Source: Peribacillus loiseleuriae
GTDB lineage: Bacteria > Bacillota > Bacilli > Bacillales > DSM-1321
Direction: 5' to 3'
DNA length: 64,000 nt
NCBI RefSeq assembly: GCF_001183985.1
Contig: NZ_LFZW01000001.1
Span: 1,643,812 to 1,707,811, forward strand
The translations under genes were made by a program, and so were the position numbers. Below are positions 39,486 to 48,561 of the stretch, piece after piece (position 1 is the stretch's first letter; each line of letters opens with the position of its first letter). The notes beneath the pieces were generated by a model. The model saw only the letters and a program-made list of their open reading frames with translations, was not told the origin of the DNA and did not search any database.

Positions 39486-40804
39486 TGAAGGCAAGTGATC
39501 TATTAGCCCATATTCCAGAATTGAATACGTTTAAGCACTATGGCAGGGTAAAACGTGTAGTTGGCTTAATGATAGAGTCGCAAGGACCGGAAAGCTCTAT
39601 AGGAGACGTTTGCTATATCTACACGGGAACAAAAAACAGAAAAAAAAAGATTCGTGCTGAAGTTGTCGGTTTTCGTGATGAGATTGTCATTCTAATGCCA
39701 TACACAGCAGTGACTGACATCTCTCCTGGAAGTATAGTGGAAGGCACTTCTAACTCTCTTGAAATAAAAGTGGGGGCTGGTCTATTAGGCAAAGTCATTG
39801 ATCCCCTTGGATTTCCTTTGGATGGTACACCGCTCCCTAAAGGACTTTCATCTGTACCGGTTGACCAAGATCCGCCTAATCCTATGGAAAGACCTCCTAT
39901 TGACGAGCCGATTGATGTCGGGGTCAGAATGATTGATAGTTTGCTAACAGTTGGCAAAGGGCAAAGGGTTGGTATTTTTGCAGGGAGTGGCGTTGGTAAA
40001 AGTACTTTGCTCGGAATGGTAGCCAGAAATACAACAGCAGATTTAAATGTTATCGGACTAATCGGCGAACGTGGTCGGGAGGTGCGGGAGTTTATTGAGA
40101 AAGATCTTGGTTCTGAAGGCTTGGCACGATCAATTGTTGTTGTAGCAACCTCTGACCAACCTGCTTTAATGAGGATTAAAGGAGCGTTAACAGCGACAGC
40201 GATTGCGGAATATTTTCGAAACAAAGGTCTTAACGTTATGCTCATGATGGATTCAGTAACTAGGGTTGCGATGGCGCAACGAGAAATCGGTTTAGCTGTT
40301 GGGGAGCCGCCAACTACAAAAGGATATACGCCTTCTGTTTTTTCAATACTACCTCGCCTACTAGAACGAACAGGAACCAATCAACTAGGTACGATTACTG
40401 CTTTCTATACCGTGCTTGTAGACGGAGACGATATGAATGAACCGATAGCTGATACAGTTCGTGGGATATTGGATGGCCATTTTATTCTTGACCGCAAGCT
40501 GGCCAATAAAGGACAATACCCGGCGATTAATGTGTTAAAAAGCATCAGCAGGGTGATGAATAATATCGTTGAAACTAATCAAAAACTTGCCGCTGAAAGA
40601 TTACGAACCGCTTTGGCTACTTTCATAGAGTCTGAGGATTTAATTAATATTGGTGCATATAAAAGAGGATCATCGAAGGATATTGATGATGCAATCAAAA
40701 TGCAGCCTCAAATCATTTCGTATATGAAGCAAGGTACCCACGAAAAAATGACGAGAGAAGAAAGTGTCTTTAATTTGAAGCAGCTGATGGGAATAGGTGA
40801 ATAA
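39485..40804 (+). CDS. fliI: Flagellum-specific ATPase FliI
   Basis: FliI is the F1-beta-like ATPase of flagellar export. The 439-residue protein has the P-loop IFAGSGVGKSTLLGM at about 162-176. LIGERGREVREF, the Walker B LMMDSVTRVAMAQRE and the PPTTKGYTPSVFS signature of this subfamily also appear. ATG 39485 overlaps the fliH stop by one base. fliJ follows after three bases. Confidence 0.98.
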   Translation: MKASDLLAHIPELNTFKHYGRVKRVVGLMIESQGPESSIGDVCYIYTGTKNRKKKIRAEVVGFRDEIVILMPYTAVTDISPGSIVEGTSNSLEIKVGAGLLGKVIDPLGFPLDGTPLPKGLSSVPVDQDPPNPMERPPIDEPIDVGVRMIDSLLTVGKGQRVGIFAGSGVGKSTLLGMVARNTTADLNVIGLIGERGREVREFIEKDLGSEGLARSIVVVATSDQPALMRIKGALTATAIAEYFRNKGLNVMLMMDSVTRVAMAQREIGLAVGEPPTTKGYTPSVFSILPRLLERTGTNQLGTITAFYTVLVDGDDMNEPIADTVRGILDGHFILDRKLANKGQYPAINVLKSISRVMNNIVETNQKLAAERLRTALATFIESEDLINIGAYKRGSSKDIDDAIKMQPQIISYMKQGTHEKMTREESVFNLKQLMGIGE

Positions 40805-40807
40805 AAG

Positions 40808-41248
40808 ATGATCTATCAATATAAATTCGACAAAATCCTAACCATTAAAGAAAATGAGAAAAATGATGTCTTAGTAAAATATAATGAAACGATAAAAAAA
40901 TTTGAAGAAGTTGCTGAAAAGCTCTATAAGTTGCTAAAGAAAAAAGAAGATTTACTGCAATTTCAGCAAGAAAAGCTTACACAAGGTCTCACAGTTCAAG
41001 AGATTCGTCATAATCAACAATTCATGGATAATCTCGAAAACATCATTATGCATAATCAAAAAGAAGTGATTAAAGCCAGACAAGCAATGAATACGCAGCA
41101 AAGTAAGCTGATGGAAAAAAATATAGAAGTGAAGAAATATGAAAAAATCAAAGAAAAAGATTTTCAAAAATTTCTTGAAGAAATAAAAGAGGTAGAAAAC
41201 AAAGATATGGATGAGATTTCTATTCGTCAGTTTCTTAGTAAAGGTTAG
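40808..41248 (+). CDS. fliJ: Flagellar export chaperone FliJ
   Basis: FliJ is the coiled-coil stalk of the export ATPase complex. The 146-residue product is almost entirely charged helix, starting YQYKFDKILTIKENEKNDVLVKYNE. Conservation is low in this family, and the call rests on position after fliI, size and coiled-coil character. Confidence 0.93.
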   Translation: MIYQYKFDKILTIKENEKNDVLVKYNETIKKFEEVAEKLYKLLKKKEDLLQFQQEKLTQGLTVQEIRHNQQFMDNLENIIMHNQKEVIKARQAMNTQQSKLMEKNIEVKKYEKIKEKDFQKFLEEIKEVENKDMDEISIRQFLSKG

Positions 41249-41259
41249 CAGGTGATATC

Positions 41260-41856
41260 GTGAAGAAAATAGACGAAACGAAGCATGTAGAGTCGAATAA
41301 ATTTCAAGTCATCTTATTTACTGTCCTCATTTTTCTTTTGTTAACGTTATTAGTCCTAGTCATATATTTAAGCTTTACTGGAACGAACATCAAAGCAATT
41401 AGTGAAAAGGTTCCATTTGTTTCTCAACTCTTTGACAGGGGCGATGAAAATAAACAAGAGCATTCCACTGTGAAATTCCAAGAAAAAATTAATAATTTAG
41501 AAGCTGAGATGAGCGATCGGCAAGAGAAGATAAAAAAGTTAGAAAGTTTAATTGATTCTAGGGATAAAACGATTGAGAGAACAGAGCTTAAAAAGCAGCA
41601 ATTAGAAATGGAGATCGAGGAATTACGAGCTGAACAAGAAATAACTAAGCGTGCATTTCAAGATATTATTAAAACGTACGAAACGATATCTCCCAAAAAG
41701 GCAGCCCCTATCTTTTCGAAAATGGGCGATGAAGAGGCCTTAAAGATTCTTAGCAGTATTAAAACGGACAAGCTTGCAGCAATATTAGAGCAAATGACTC
41801 CAGATGATGCGGCAAGATTTACAAAGCTATTAGCTTCTAAAAGCAGTACAAACTGA
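41260..41856 (+). CDS. ylxF: YlxF / MotE family flagellar protein
   Basis: A 198-residue membrane protein with a single N-terminal transmembrane helix (about 17-39) and a long coiled coil (about 70-130). The C-terminal MgtE-N-like domain contains SPKKAAPIFSKMGDEEALKILSSIKTDKLA. In B. subtilis ylxF occupies the same place between fliJ and fliK. Relatives named MotE act as chaperone or partner of the stator MotC in rhizobia; whether that applies here is inference. It starts at GTG 41260. Confidence 0.88.
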   Translation: MKKIDETKHVESNKFQVILFTVLIFLLLTLLVLVIYLSFTGTNIKAISEKVPFVSQLFDRGDENKQEHSTVKFQEKINNLEAEMSDRQEKIKKLESLIDSRDKTIERTELKKQQLEMEIEELRAEQEITKRAFQDIIKTYETISPKKAAPIFSKMGDEEALKILSSIKTDKLAAILEQMTPDDAARFTKLLASKSSTN

Positions 41857-41887
41857 ATGAATAAATATATGAAGGGAGGTGAAATAA

Positions 41888-43171
41888 ATGAACGCAGGAA
41901 TGATAATGGCTTCAGTGTCAGCTTCGGCAAGTAAAAATCAACCTGCTTTAAAAACGCCTGATATCGAAAATTCATTTGGCAGTGTGTTAGGGAAAGCCAT
42001 TTTATCAATTGAAGCAGAGTCTTCTAAACCAGATGATGCTGGAAGACTTTCTAAAGAGCAACGCTCCTTATTAAATGAGCTCATCGAGGAATTGAATGCA
42101 ATAAGCAATCCCGATGATCTTCTTGTTGCAGAAACTCCACAATTAGTAGGTACAGAACTAGGGAACGAAGAGACCTTTATCGTTGAAGAACCTGTGAATT
42201 CTGTGTTACTAGATGAGAGTAATCTAGGAAAGATGCTGGACATGCTTAATGAAAAAATTTCAGAGAATCAAGAAATTGATTTAACAGAAGTATTGCCAAT
42301 TTTAACTACTTTAGCAAGTTTGAATGAAATTCAATGGAGCGAGTTGGACTTAAATAAGATTGGAAACATCCTTAAGTTTACAAAATTACAAGAAAGGGTG
42401 ATATCTGCCAACCAGATACCTGATAATCAAGCAACAAGTAGCGACACTTTGAAACAGTTGTTAGATACGATTTTGCCAAAACTAAAATCGATGGCAGAAA
42501 GTAACCAACAAAAGCCATCCGAATCATTTACGTTAAATAAAATGTTAACTGGTGGAGCATCTCTTGATTTGATCCAAAATACATATTTCCGAAACTTTGA
42601 GAATGTAAATAGAGATAATGAAAAAAAAATGGATTATACGCCTTCTGTACAAGGATTTGACAATGCACAAACTGGTCAATCCTTTATTCCACAAATGTCT
42701 AAGCTAGAACAATTTGTACTAACTGTAGAAAAAAGCGGACAACCAGTTACTCAAGAACAATTTGTTAAAGCATTTGAAACGATTTTGAATAAATCAAGCT
42801 TTACAAATGCAAATGGTACTCAAAAATTATTTATCCAGTTAAACCCTGAACATCTTGGGGCCCTGCGAATTGAACTTATCCAAAAGAATGATGTAATGGT
42901 TGCTAAAATTATGGCGACAACAGCACAGGCTAAAGAAATGCTTGAAAGCCAATTATCAGGATTGAAGCATTCATTGGTAGGTCAAGGTATTCAAGTAGAA
43001 AAAATAGAAATATCACAACAACTTAGCACATTCTCTCAAGAACGATTCTATCAAAGAGATTCGGACGCTTCTGAGCAGCAAAACCAACAGCAGAATCAGA
43101 AAGCTGAAGATGACGCAACAATGGAGTTTACCAATCAATTTGAAGAAGCCTTATTAAATGTTGAAGTGTAG
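41888..43171 (+). CDS. fliK: Flagellar hook-length control protein FliK
   Basis: FliK measures hook length and triggers the FlhB specificity switch. The 427-residue protein has a poorly conserved, extended N-terminal part. Its globular C-terminal domain has the LFIQLNPEHLGALRIELIQKND motif (about 315-336) and ends in a glutamine-rich tail. GGGAGGTGAAATA precedes ATG 41888. It sits between ylxF and flgD as expected. Confidence 0.94.
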   Translation: MNAGMIMASVSASASKNQPALKTPDIENSFGSVLGKAILSIEAESSKPDDAGRLSKEQRSLLNELIEELNAISNPDDLLVAETPQLVGTELGNEETFIVEEPVNSVLLDESNLGKMLDMLNEKISENQEIDLTEVLPILTTLASLNEIQWSELDLNKIGNILKFTKLQERVISANQIPDNQATSSDTLKQLLDTILPKLKSMAESNQQKPSESFTLNKMLTGGASLDLIQNTYFRNFENVNRDNEKKMDYTPSVQGFDNAQTGQSFIPQMSKLEQFVLTVEKSGQPVTQEQFVKAFETILNKSSFTNANGTQKLFIQLNPEHLGALRIELIQKNDVMVAKIMATTAQAKEMLESQLSGLKHSLVGQGIQVEKIEISQQLSTFSQERFYQRDSDASEQQNQQQNQKAEDDATMEFTNQFEEALLNVEV

Positions 43172-43180
43172 GTGAGAAAA

Positions 43181-43828
43181 GTGACGACAATCGATACCTC
43201 TTTATTACTGTCAAACAATCCAAAAAATAAAGTAACCACTAAAGGCGATACACTTGGCAAAGATGATTTTTTGAAGCTGTTGATGGCTCAGATCCAAAAC
43301 CAAGATCCAACTAGTCCAATGGACAACACAGCATTTGTATCACAAATGGCTACTTTTACTTCTTTAGAACAAATGACAAACATTGCTACAGGAATTAATA
43401 GCTTAATTGATATCGAAAACCAAAATAGCCTTTTAGCTTACAACAATTTTGTTGGCAAAGAAGTGACATGGCATAAAATCAATACGGACGATTCGGGCGA
43501 GTTCGGAGAAATAAAGGTTGAAGAAGGAACGGGTGTTGTTTCCTCATTAGAATATAAAAATAATGGAGTGACTTTTATTCTCGAAGATGGAACAAAACTG
43601 GAGCCAGGAAATATTTCTAAATTGAATGCAACGACCTCTTCTAATAGTTTATTATCTGCTAGTGAATTAATCGGCAAGCTAGTTACTTATTTAAGTTCCG
43701 AGAATGAAGAGGTTTCAGCTATTGTTAAGTCGGTACTACTGAAAGACGGAAAAACAGTATATGAGTTAGCAGATGATAAATCTACTAAACTGACTGCAGA
43801 TCAGCTGATAAAAATTTCTTCACCTTAA
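43181..43828 (+). CDS. flgD: Flagellar hook assembly protein FlgD
   Basis: FlgD is the scaffold or cap for hook polymerisation. The 215-residue protein has the conserved LGKDDFLKLLMAQIQNQDPTSPMDNTAFVSQMATFTSLEQM block near the N-terminus. I use GTG 43181, after AGGTGAG; GTG 43172 directly follows the fliK stop and would add MRK. Confidence 0.94.
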   Translation: MTTIDTSLLLSNNPKNKVTTKGDTLGKDDFLKLLMAQIQNQDPTSPMDNTAFVSQMATFTSLEQMTNIATGINSLIDIENQNSLLAYNNFVGKEVTWHKINTDDSGEFGEIKVEEGTGVVSSLEYKNNGVTFILEDGTKLEPGNISKLNATTSSNSLLSASELIGKLVTYLSSENEEVSAIVKSVLLKDGKTVYELADDKSTKLTADQLIKISSP

Positions 43829-43839
43829 GGAGAGGATTT

Positions 43840-44226
43840 ATGAAAATGAATGGATTCAGACCGATATCCAATCTGCCCACTCAACTCGTTTCATCAAAAC
43901 AATCGCAAAATAAGAATGAGAAATCAAGTTTTGCCGCTCATTTTCACACAGCTATTCAAACTAACTCAAGTAAGCTGTCAATTAGTAAGCACGCTCAAAT
44001 GAGACTAGACCAAAGAAGTATTCAAATCAATGAAACGACTTGGACCAAGATTGAAGAAAAAATTCAAGAAGCAAAAAAAATAGGAATTACCGATTCATTA
44101 GTTGTTCTCGAAAATGCTGCACTTGTAGTAAATACGAAAAACAACATTGTCATAACTGCCATGGATCGGGCTGAATCAGCTTCCCACATTTTCACAAATA
44201 TCAATGGAACGATTCTTGTAGATTAA
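43840..44226 (+). CDS. Flagellar operon protein of the TIGR02530 type
   Basis: A 128-residue protein found between flgD and flgE in many Bacillus fla/che operons. The C-terminal two thirds show the family pattern (LSISKHAQMRLDQRSIQINETTWTKIEEKIQEAKKIGITDSLV, then NAALVVNTKNNIVITAMDR). Its function is not established. Position and conservation suggest a role in hook assembly. GGAGAGGA precedes the ATG. Confidence 0.85.
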   Translation: MKMNGFRPISNLPTQLVSSKQSQNKNEKSSFAAHFHTAIQTNSSKLSISKHAQMRLDQRSIQINETTWTKIEEKIQEAKKIGITDSLVVLENAALVVNTKNNIVITAMDRAESASHIFTNINGTILVD

Positions 44227-44299
44227 AGGGCTGGACCTGCAAAGGAAGCCTTGGCTGTGGAATGACAGAAACAGTCGATTATGAAAGGAGAGCGAAAAG

Positions 44300-45514
44300 A
44301 TGCTTCGTTCAATGTACTCAGGAATTAGCGGGTTAAAAAACTTCCAAACAAAATTAGATGTAATAGGTAACAATATTGCTAACGTGAATACATATGGTTT
44401 TAAGAAAAGTAGAGTTACGTTTGCAGACACTATGAACCAAACAATATCTGGTGCAAGTGCGTCAACTGCCAACCGCGGAGGAAAAAACTCGATGCAAGTT
44501 GGATTAGGTTCAGCGGTATCAACCATAGATACGATCCATACCCAGTCAAGTCTGCAAAACACAGGCCGTTCCCTTGATCTTGGGATTTCAGGCGATGGTT
44601 ATTTCGTTGTTGCTAATGGGAATGCCTTGTCATATACACGTGCTGGGAATTTTTATTTAGATAATAATGGTACGTTGGTAAATGGTGATGGGTATAAGGT
44701 ACAGGCGTTTGATACGAATGGAGTTCTTGGGGATGTTACGGTTAACGTAAATGCTGTAATGCCTGCAACTAAAACAGATAAAGTTGAATTTTTAGGGAAT
44801 TTATCAAGTGACACAATTGATAAGAAATCTTTTTCACAACAAATGAAGGTAATTGATGCTGTTGGCGAATCACATACAATAGATGTTCATTATATTAAAA
44901 CTGCAGATAATGAATGGGATGTTTATATTGGTGGGGAGAGTCCATTTGATCCTGATGGTTCATTGAACAGTTCAGTTACACCGGCTGGTTCTATTACTTT
45001 TAATTCAGATGGGACTATAAATAATCCCCCAACTGGACCAATAACAATTAAAGATAAAGATGGTACAGATATTGTTTCAGAGATATCTTTAGATTTTTCT
45101 AAGTTAACACAGACAGCAGAAGCTAACACTGCTCAAGGTAAACCAAACGGCAGCACAGAAGGCTCACTTGAGAGTTTTACAATCGGCCAAACAGGTGAAA
45201 TCAGTGGCGTATATTCTAATGGTAAAGTTACAACACTAGGTACGGTAGCAATCGCCAAATTCAGCAACACATCCGGTCTTACAAAAACTGGTGGAAACCT
45301 ATTCCAAGAATCGATCAGCTCTGGAACAGCGAATATCGGGGTAGCTGGAGATGGCCGAGGAACGCTTGCTGCTGGATCACTTGAAATGTCAAACGTCGAT
45401 CTTTCAGAAGAATTCACCGACATGATTGTTGCACAGCGTGGTCTTCAAGCAAATACTAGAATTATTACAACATCGGATGAAATCCTTCAAGAACTAGTTA
45501 ATTTAAAACGATAA
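44300..45514 (+). CDS. flgE: Flagellar hook protein FlgE
   Basis: FlgE polymerises into the hook. The 404-residue protein begins MLRSMYSGISGLKNFQTKLDVIGNNIANVNTYGFKK. It has LDLGISGDGYFVV at about 92-104 and ends NVDLSEEFTDMIVAQRGLQANTRIITTSDEILQELVNLKR. It is longer than the 264-residue B. subtilis hook protein (once called FlgG), through an extra central domain (roughly 150-290), giving a hook subunit closer to the E. coli size. GAAAGGAGAG precedes the ATG. Confidence 0.96.
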   Translation: MLRSMYSGISGLKNFQTKLDVIGNNIANVNTYGFKKSRVTFADTMNQTISGASASTANRGGKNSMQVGLGSAVSTIDTIHTQSSLQNTGRSLDLGISGDGYFVVANGNALSYTRAGNFYLDNNGTLVNGDGYKVQAFDTNGVLGDVTVNVNAVMPATKTDKVEFLGNLSSDTIDKKSFSQQMKVIDAVGESHTIDVHYIKTADNEWDVYIGGESPFDPDGSLNSSVTPAGSITFNSDGTINNPPTGPITIKDKDGTDIVSEISLDFSKLTQTAEANTAQGKPNGSTEGSLESFTIGQTGEISGVYSNGKVTTLGTVAIAKFSNTSGLTKTGGNLFQESISSGTANIGVAGDGRGTLAAGSLEMSNVDLSEEFTDMIVAQRGLQANTRIITTSDEILQELVNLKR

Positions 45515-45517
45515 GTT

Positions 45518-45663
45518 AAGGGAGGGAAGAGGATGATTCATTGGTAAGGGGCAGATTTCGTATCTACGATTAACTGTATAAATACAGTTAATTAACATGA
45601 AGTAATGTATGTGGAATGCGACATCAGACGCTTTTGAATCATCCTCTATAAATTATTATTAAA
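45518..45663 (+). other. Structured 5' region of swrD with 13-bp inverted repeat; displaced start signal
   Basis: A fine ribosome-binding site (GGGAGGGAAGAGG, 45520-45532) is followed by ATG ATT CAT TGG TAA (45533-45547), a four-codon frame. AGAGGATGATTCA (45528-45540) has a perfect inverted copy TGAATCATCCTCT (45635-45647). Inside lies a second perfect hairpin, ATTAACTGTA (45569-45578) with TACAGTTAAT (45583-45592). The swrD body resumes at GTG 45664. About 120 nt therefore separate the good start site from the gene. Confidence 0.75.
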
Positions 45664-45879
45664 GTGACAAGGTTAAATGGTACTAGCTACACAATCAATG
45701 CTTTATTCATAGAAACTGTAGAATCACATCCAGATACTACGATTACTCTTACGAATGGGAAGAAACTTGTTGTGAAGGAAAAAGAAGAAGATATTATTCA
45801 TTCTGTTATTCAGTTTTACCGTTTGGCCAATGTCATCGGAATCAGCAGAGAGGAGGATAGTTCTGAATATGAAAAATAA
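45664..45879 (+). CDS. swrD: Swarming motility protein SwrD (FlbD family)
   Basis: SwrD (YlzI) raises flagellar motor power in B. subtilis. The 71-residue product has the family core TRLNGTSYTINALFIETVESHPDTTITLTNGKKLVVKE. The start is uncertain. GTG 45664 has no Shine-Dalgarno site and the in-frame TAA at 45649 excludes a longer product, except through three ATT codons. Homologues commonly begin M-I-x-V-T-R-L-N-G, and the ATG-ATT-CAT at 45533 would supply exactly MIH, so the gene looks split by an insertion. It overlaps fliL by 11 bases. Confidence 0.85.
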   Translation: MTRLNGTSYTINALFIETVESHPDTTITLTNGKKLVVKEKEEDIIHSVIQFYRLANVIGISREEDSSEYEK

Positions 45880-46300
45880 GCTTTTGACAATTCTATTAAT
45901 TATTCTTGTTGCGGTTACGTTGGTAGGAGTTGCCTCAGTAGCTGCCATTGCGTATTTCAAAAATGATCATGCGAAAGTAGATAAAGAGCCTAGTATTGAT
46001 GAGATTATTAAAACATCAGTTAATGTTCCTGAGATCACTACGAATCTTGCAAATGGAGATTTTATCAGGATGACGCTGACCATTCAAACCGATAGTAAAA
46101 AAGCAAAAATAGAGCTTGGAAAAAGGGATTTTCAAGTCAAAAACCTTTTAATTACCGAACTATCTGAATTAAAATCAGACATGTTGCGAAGTAAAGTTGG
46201 CAAAGAGCAGTTTCAAGAAAGGATGAAGACGAAACTGAATGAAATTATGAAAGAAGGTAAGGTTGAACAGGTTTATATAACCTCCTCTATCCTTCAATAA
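45869..46300 (+). CDS. fliL: Flagellar basal-body-associated protein FliL
   Basis: FliL is a single-pass membrane protein that surrounds and stabilises stators. From ATG 45869, placed after GAGAGGAGGATAG, the protein is 143 residues with a membrane helix at about 8-28. The extracytoplasmic domain includes EITTNLANGDFIRMTLTIQTD. The frame opens at 45830, inside swrD, but those 13 residues lack support. Confidence 0.95.
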   Translation: MKNKLLTILLIILVAVTLVGVASVAAIAYFKNDHAKVDKEPSIDEIIKTSVNVPEITTNLANGDFIRMTLTIQTDSKKAKIELGKRDFQVKNLLITELSELKSDMLRSKVGKEQFQERMKTKLNEIMKEGKVEQVYITSSILQ

Positions 46301-46355
46301 GAAAACTTCCTAGAAATTGAACGAATTTGAAGGAGGAATTTGGGAGGTGAAATAA

Positions 46356-47354
46356 TTGTCAGGTGAAATACTGTCACAAAATGAAATTGATGCCCTTCTC
46401 TCGGCACTTTCAACAGGTGAGAAGGATGCGGATGAATTAAAAAAAGAAGAATCTGAGAAAAAAGTAAAAGTATATGACTTCAAACGTGCTTTACGATTTT
46501 CAAAGGATCAAATAAGGAGTTTAACTAGAGTTCATGAAAACTTTGCTCGCCTATTAACGACATATTTCTCGGCTCAGCTAAGAACGTATGTGCAAATAAC
46601 TGTTGCTTCTGCAGATCAAATTCCTTATGAAGAATTTATTCGCTCGATTTCGAAGATGACCATTTTAAACGTTTTTGAGGTTCCCCCATTAGATGGAAGA
46701 ATAATTATGGAAGTCAATTCTCATATTGCTTATGCTATGATGGATCGGGTACTGGGCGGTAAAGGCGTAAGTGTTAATAAAGTAGAAAATCTTACTGAAA
46801 TTGAAACGAGAATTATGTCGAATCTATTTGAAAATGGCTTTGAGAATTTTCAAGAGGCATGGGCAGGTATATCAGAGATTGAACCTGTGTTAACAGATTT
46901 CGAAGTGAATCCGCAGTTCTTGCAAATGGTTTCTCCAAATGAGACTGTTGTCGTAATATCCCTTAATACCCAAATCGGAGAAACTTCAGGGATGATTAAT
47001 ATTTGTATTCCTCATGTTACACTAGAACCAATTATTCCGAAGCTTTCCGTTCATTATTGGATGCAGAATACGAAGAAAGAACGTTTATCTGGAGAAGTTG
47101 AAGTACTTGAGGAAAGAATAAAAAATAGCGAGCTACCGATTATAGCTGAATTAGGTGGGACAGACATTTCGATTCAAGATTTTCTACATCTTGATATTGG
47201 AGATGTTATTCAATTGAATAAGCCGATTGAAGAACCGTTGAGCATCAAGATTGATGAAGTTCCCAAATATGTAGCTCAGCCAGGAAAAGTAGGTAAGAAA
47301 TTAGCCATTCAAATTCTTGATTACATAAAGGGGGGAGACGAAGATGGTAGGTGA
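46356..47354 (+). CDS. fliM: Flagellar motor switch protein FliM
   Basis: FliM binds phospho-CheY and, with FliG and FliY, forms the C ring. The 332-residue protein has the N-terminal CheY-binding peptide (LSQNEIDALLSAL), a CheC-like middle domain (VNSHIAYAMMDRVLGGKG) and a FliN-like C-terminal domain. It starts at TTG 46356 after GGGAGGTGAAATAA. It overlaps fliY by 11 bases. Confidence 0.97.
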   Translation: MSGEILSQNEIDALLSALSTGEKDADELKKEESEKKVKVYDFKRALRFSKDQIRSLTRVHENFARLLTTYFSAQLRTYVQITVASADQIPYEEFIRSISKMTILNVFEVPPLDGRIIMEVNSHIAYAMMDRVLGGKGVSVNKVENLTEIETRIMSNLFENGFENFQEAWAGISEIEPVLTDFEVNPQFLQMVSPNETVVVISLNTQIGETSGMINICIPHVTLEPIIPKLSVHYWMQNTKKERLSGEVEVLEERIKNSELPIIAELGGTDISIQDFLHLDIGDVIQLNKPIEEPLSIKIDEVPKYVAQPGKVGKKLAIQILDYIKGGDEDGR

Positions 47355-48543
47355 TGGAATGCTTTCACAAGACGAAATCGATGCTCTATTAAAAGGAACA
47401 GATGATCAATTAAGTAAGAAAAGCGAACCCCAAATTGATGAATACCTATCTTTCATGGAGCAAGATGCTTTAGGGGAGATTGGAAATATCTCATTTGGTA
47501 GTTCAGCAACTGCATTGTCTACTTTATTAAATCAAAAAGTCGATATTACGACGCCGACGGTAACTATGATAGAAAAAAGTAAACTTGCAGAGGAATTTCC
47601 TCATCCATATGTAGCCATTCAAGTCAATTATACAGAAGGTTTTTCTGGAGGCAATCTTCTTGTTATTCAACAAAGTGATGCTGCGATCATTGCGGATCTC
47701 ATGCTCGGTGGAACAGGAGTTAATATACCTGACATGTTGGATGAAATTCAGTTAAGTGCAGTTCAAGAAGCAATGAACCAGATGATGGGCTCTGCGGCAA
47801 CTTCAATGTCTACTGTGTTTAGTAAAAGAGTAGACATTTCACCGCCAAGTCTAGAATTGATTAATTTTATAGAAGGGCAAGGCGGAGACGCAATTCCTGA
47901 CGATGATCTCATCGTGAGAATTTCTTTTCGACTTTTAGTTGGTAATTTAATAGATTCTAATATTATGCAGTTATTACCATTGAAATTTGCGAAAGAATTA
48001 GTTGCAGAATTATTAAATCCAGCACAGCCAGTTCCTGATTCATATGCTTATCAGGAGGAAGCTACGCAAACGAATCATACACAAGAACCAGTTGAACAGG
48101 GGTATTATTCTGAACATACAAATTCTCAAACTCAGCAACCAGGAAGTGTACCGACGCCAAGTTATCATGTTCCACAACAATCCGGTCCACAGCATTTAGG
48201 ATCAGGATCTCATGCACAGCCAGTAAATGTACAACCTGCTAGCTTTACTAGCTTTCAAAACTATCAAATGCAAGAATCAGAAGCTAAAAATTTAGATATG
48301 CTATTGGATATTCCGCTACAGGTAACAGTTGAGCTTGGAAGGACAAAACGTTCAATCAAAGAAATTTTGGAACTATCATCAGGGTCGATTGTCGAACTTG
48401 ATAAACTAGCTGGAGAACCAGTGGATATTTTGGTAAATAACCGATTAATAGCACAAGGTGAAGTAGTAGTCATTGATGAAAACTTTGGAGTTAGAGTGAC
48501 TGATATTGTCAGTCAAACGGACCGACTAAAAAAACTCAGATAA
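47344..48543 (+). CDS. fliY: Flagellar motor switch phosphatase FliY
   Basis: FliY is the Gram-positive C-ring protein that also dephosphorylates CheY-P. The 399-residue product has an N-terminal EIDALLKGT peptide. Two CheC-type phosphatase motifs follow (ALGEIGNISFGSSATALS and SAVQEAMNQMMGSAATSMS), then a glutamine/proline-rich linker (about 230-310) and a C-terminal FliN domain (LDIPLQVTVELGRTKRSIKEIL). GGGGGGAG lies before ATG 47344; the ATG 15 bases later is an alternative. Confidence 0.97.
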   Translation: MVGDGMLSQDEIDALLKGTDDQLSKKSEPQIDEYLSFMEQDALGEIGNISFGSSATALSTLLNQKVDITTPTVTMIEKSKLAEEFPHPYVAIQVNYTEGFSGGNLLVIQQSDAAIIADLMLGGTGVNIPDMLDEIQLSAVQEAMNQMMGSAATSMSTVFSKRVDISPPSLELINFIEGQGGDAIPDDDLIVRISFRLLVGNLIDSNIMQLLPLKFAKELVAELLNPAQPVPDSYAYQEEATQTNHTQEPVEQGYYSEHTNSQTQQPGSVPTPSYHVPQQSGPQHLGSGSHAQPVNVQPASFTSFQNYQMQESEAKNLDMLLDIPLQVTVELGRTKRSIKEILELSSGSIVELDKLAGEPVDILVNNRLIAQGEVVVIDENFGVRVTDIVSQTDRLKKLR

Positions 48544-48561
48544 ATTGGAGGAAATTGAATT

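Noticed and set aside
39619..40380. 253-codon minus-strand open frame
   Set aside because: Lies wholly antisense to fliI, whose motifs are complete; a codon-bias shadow.
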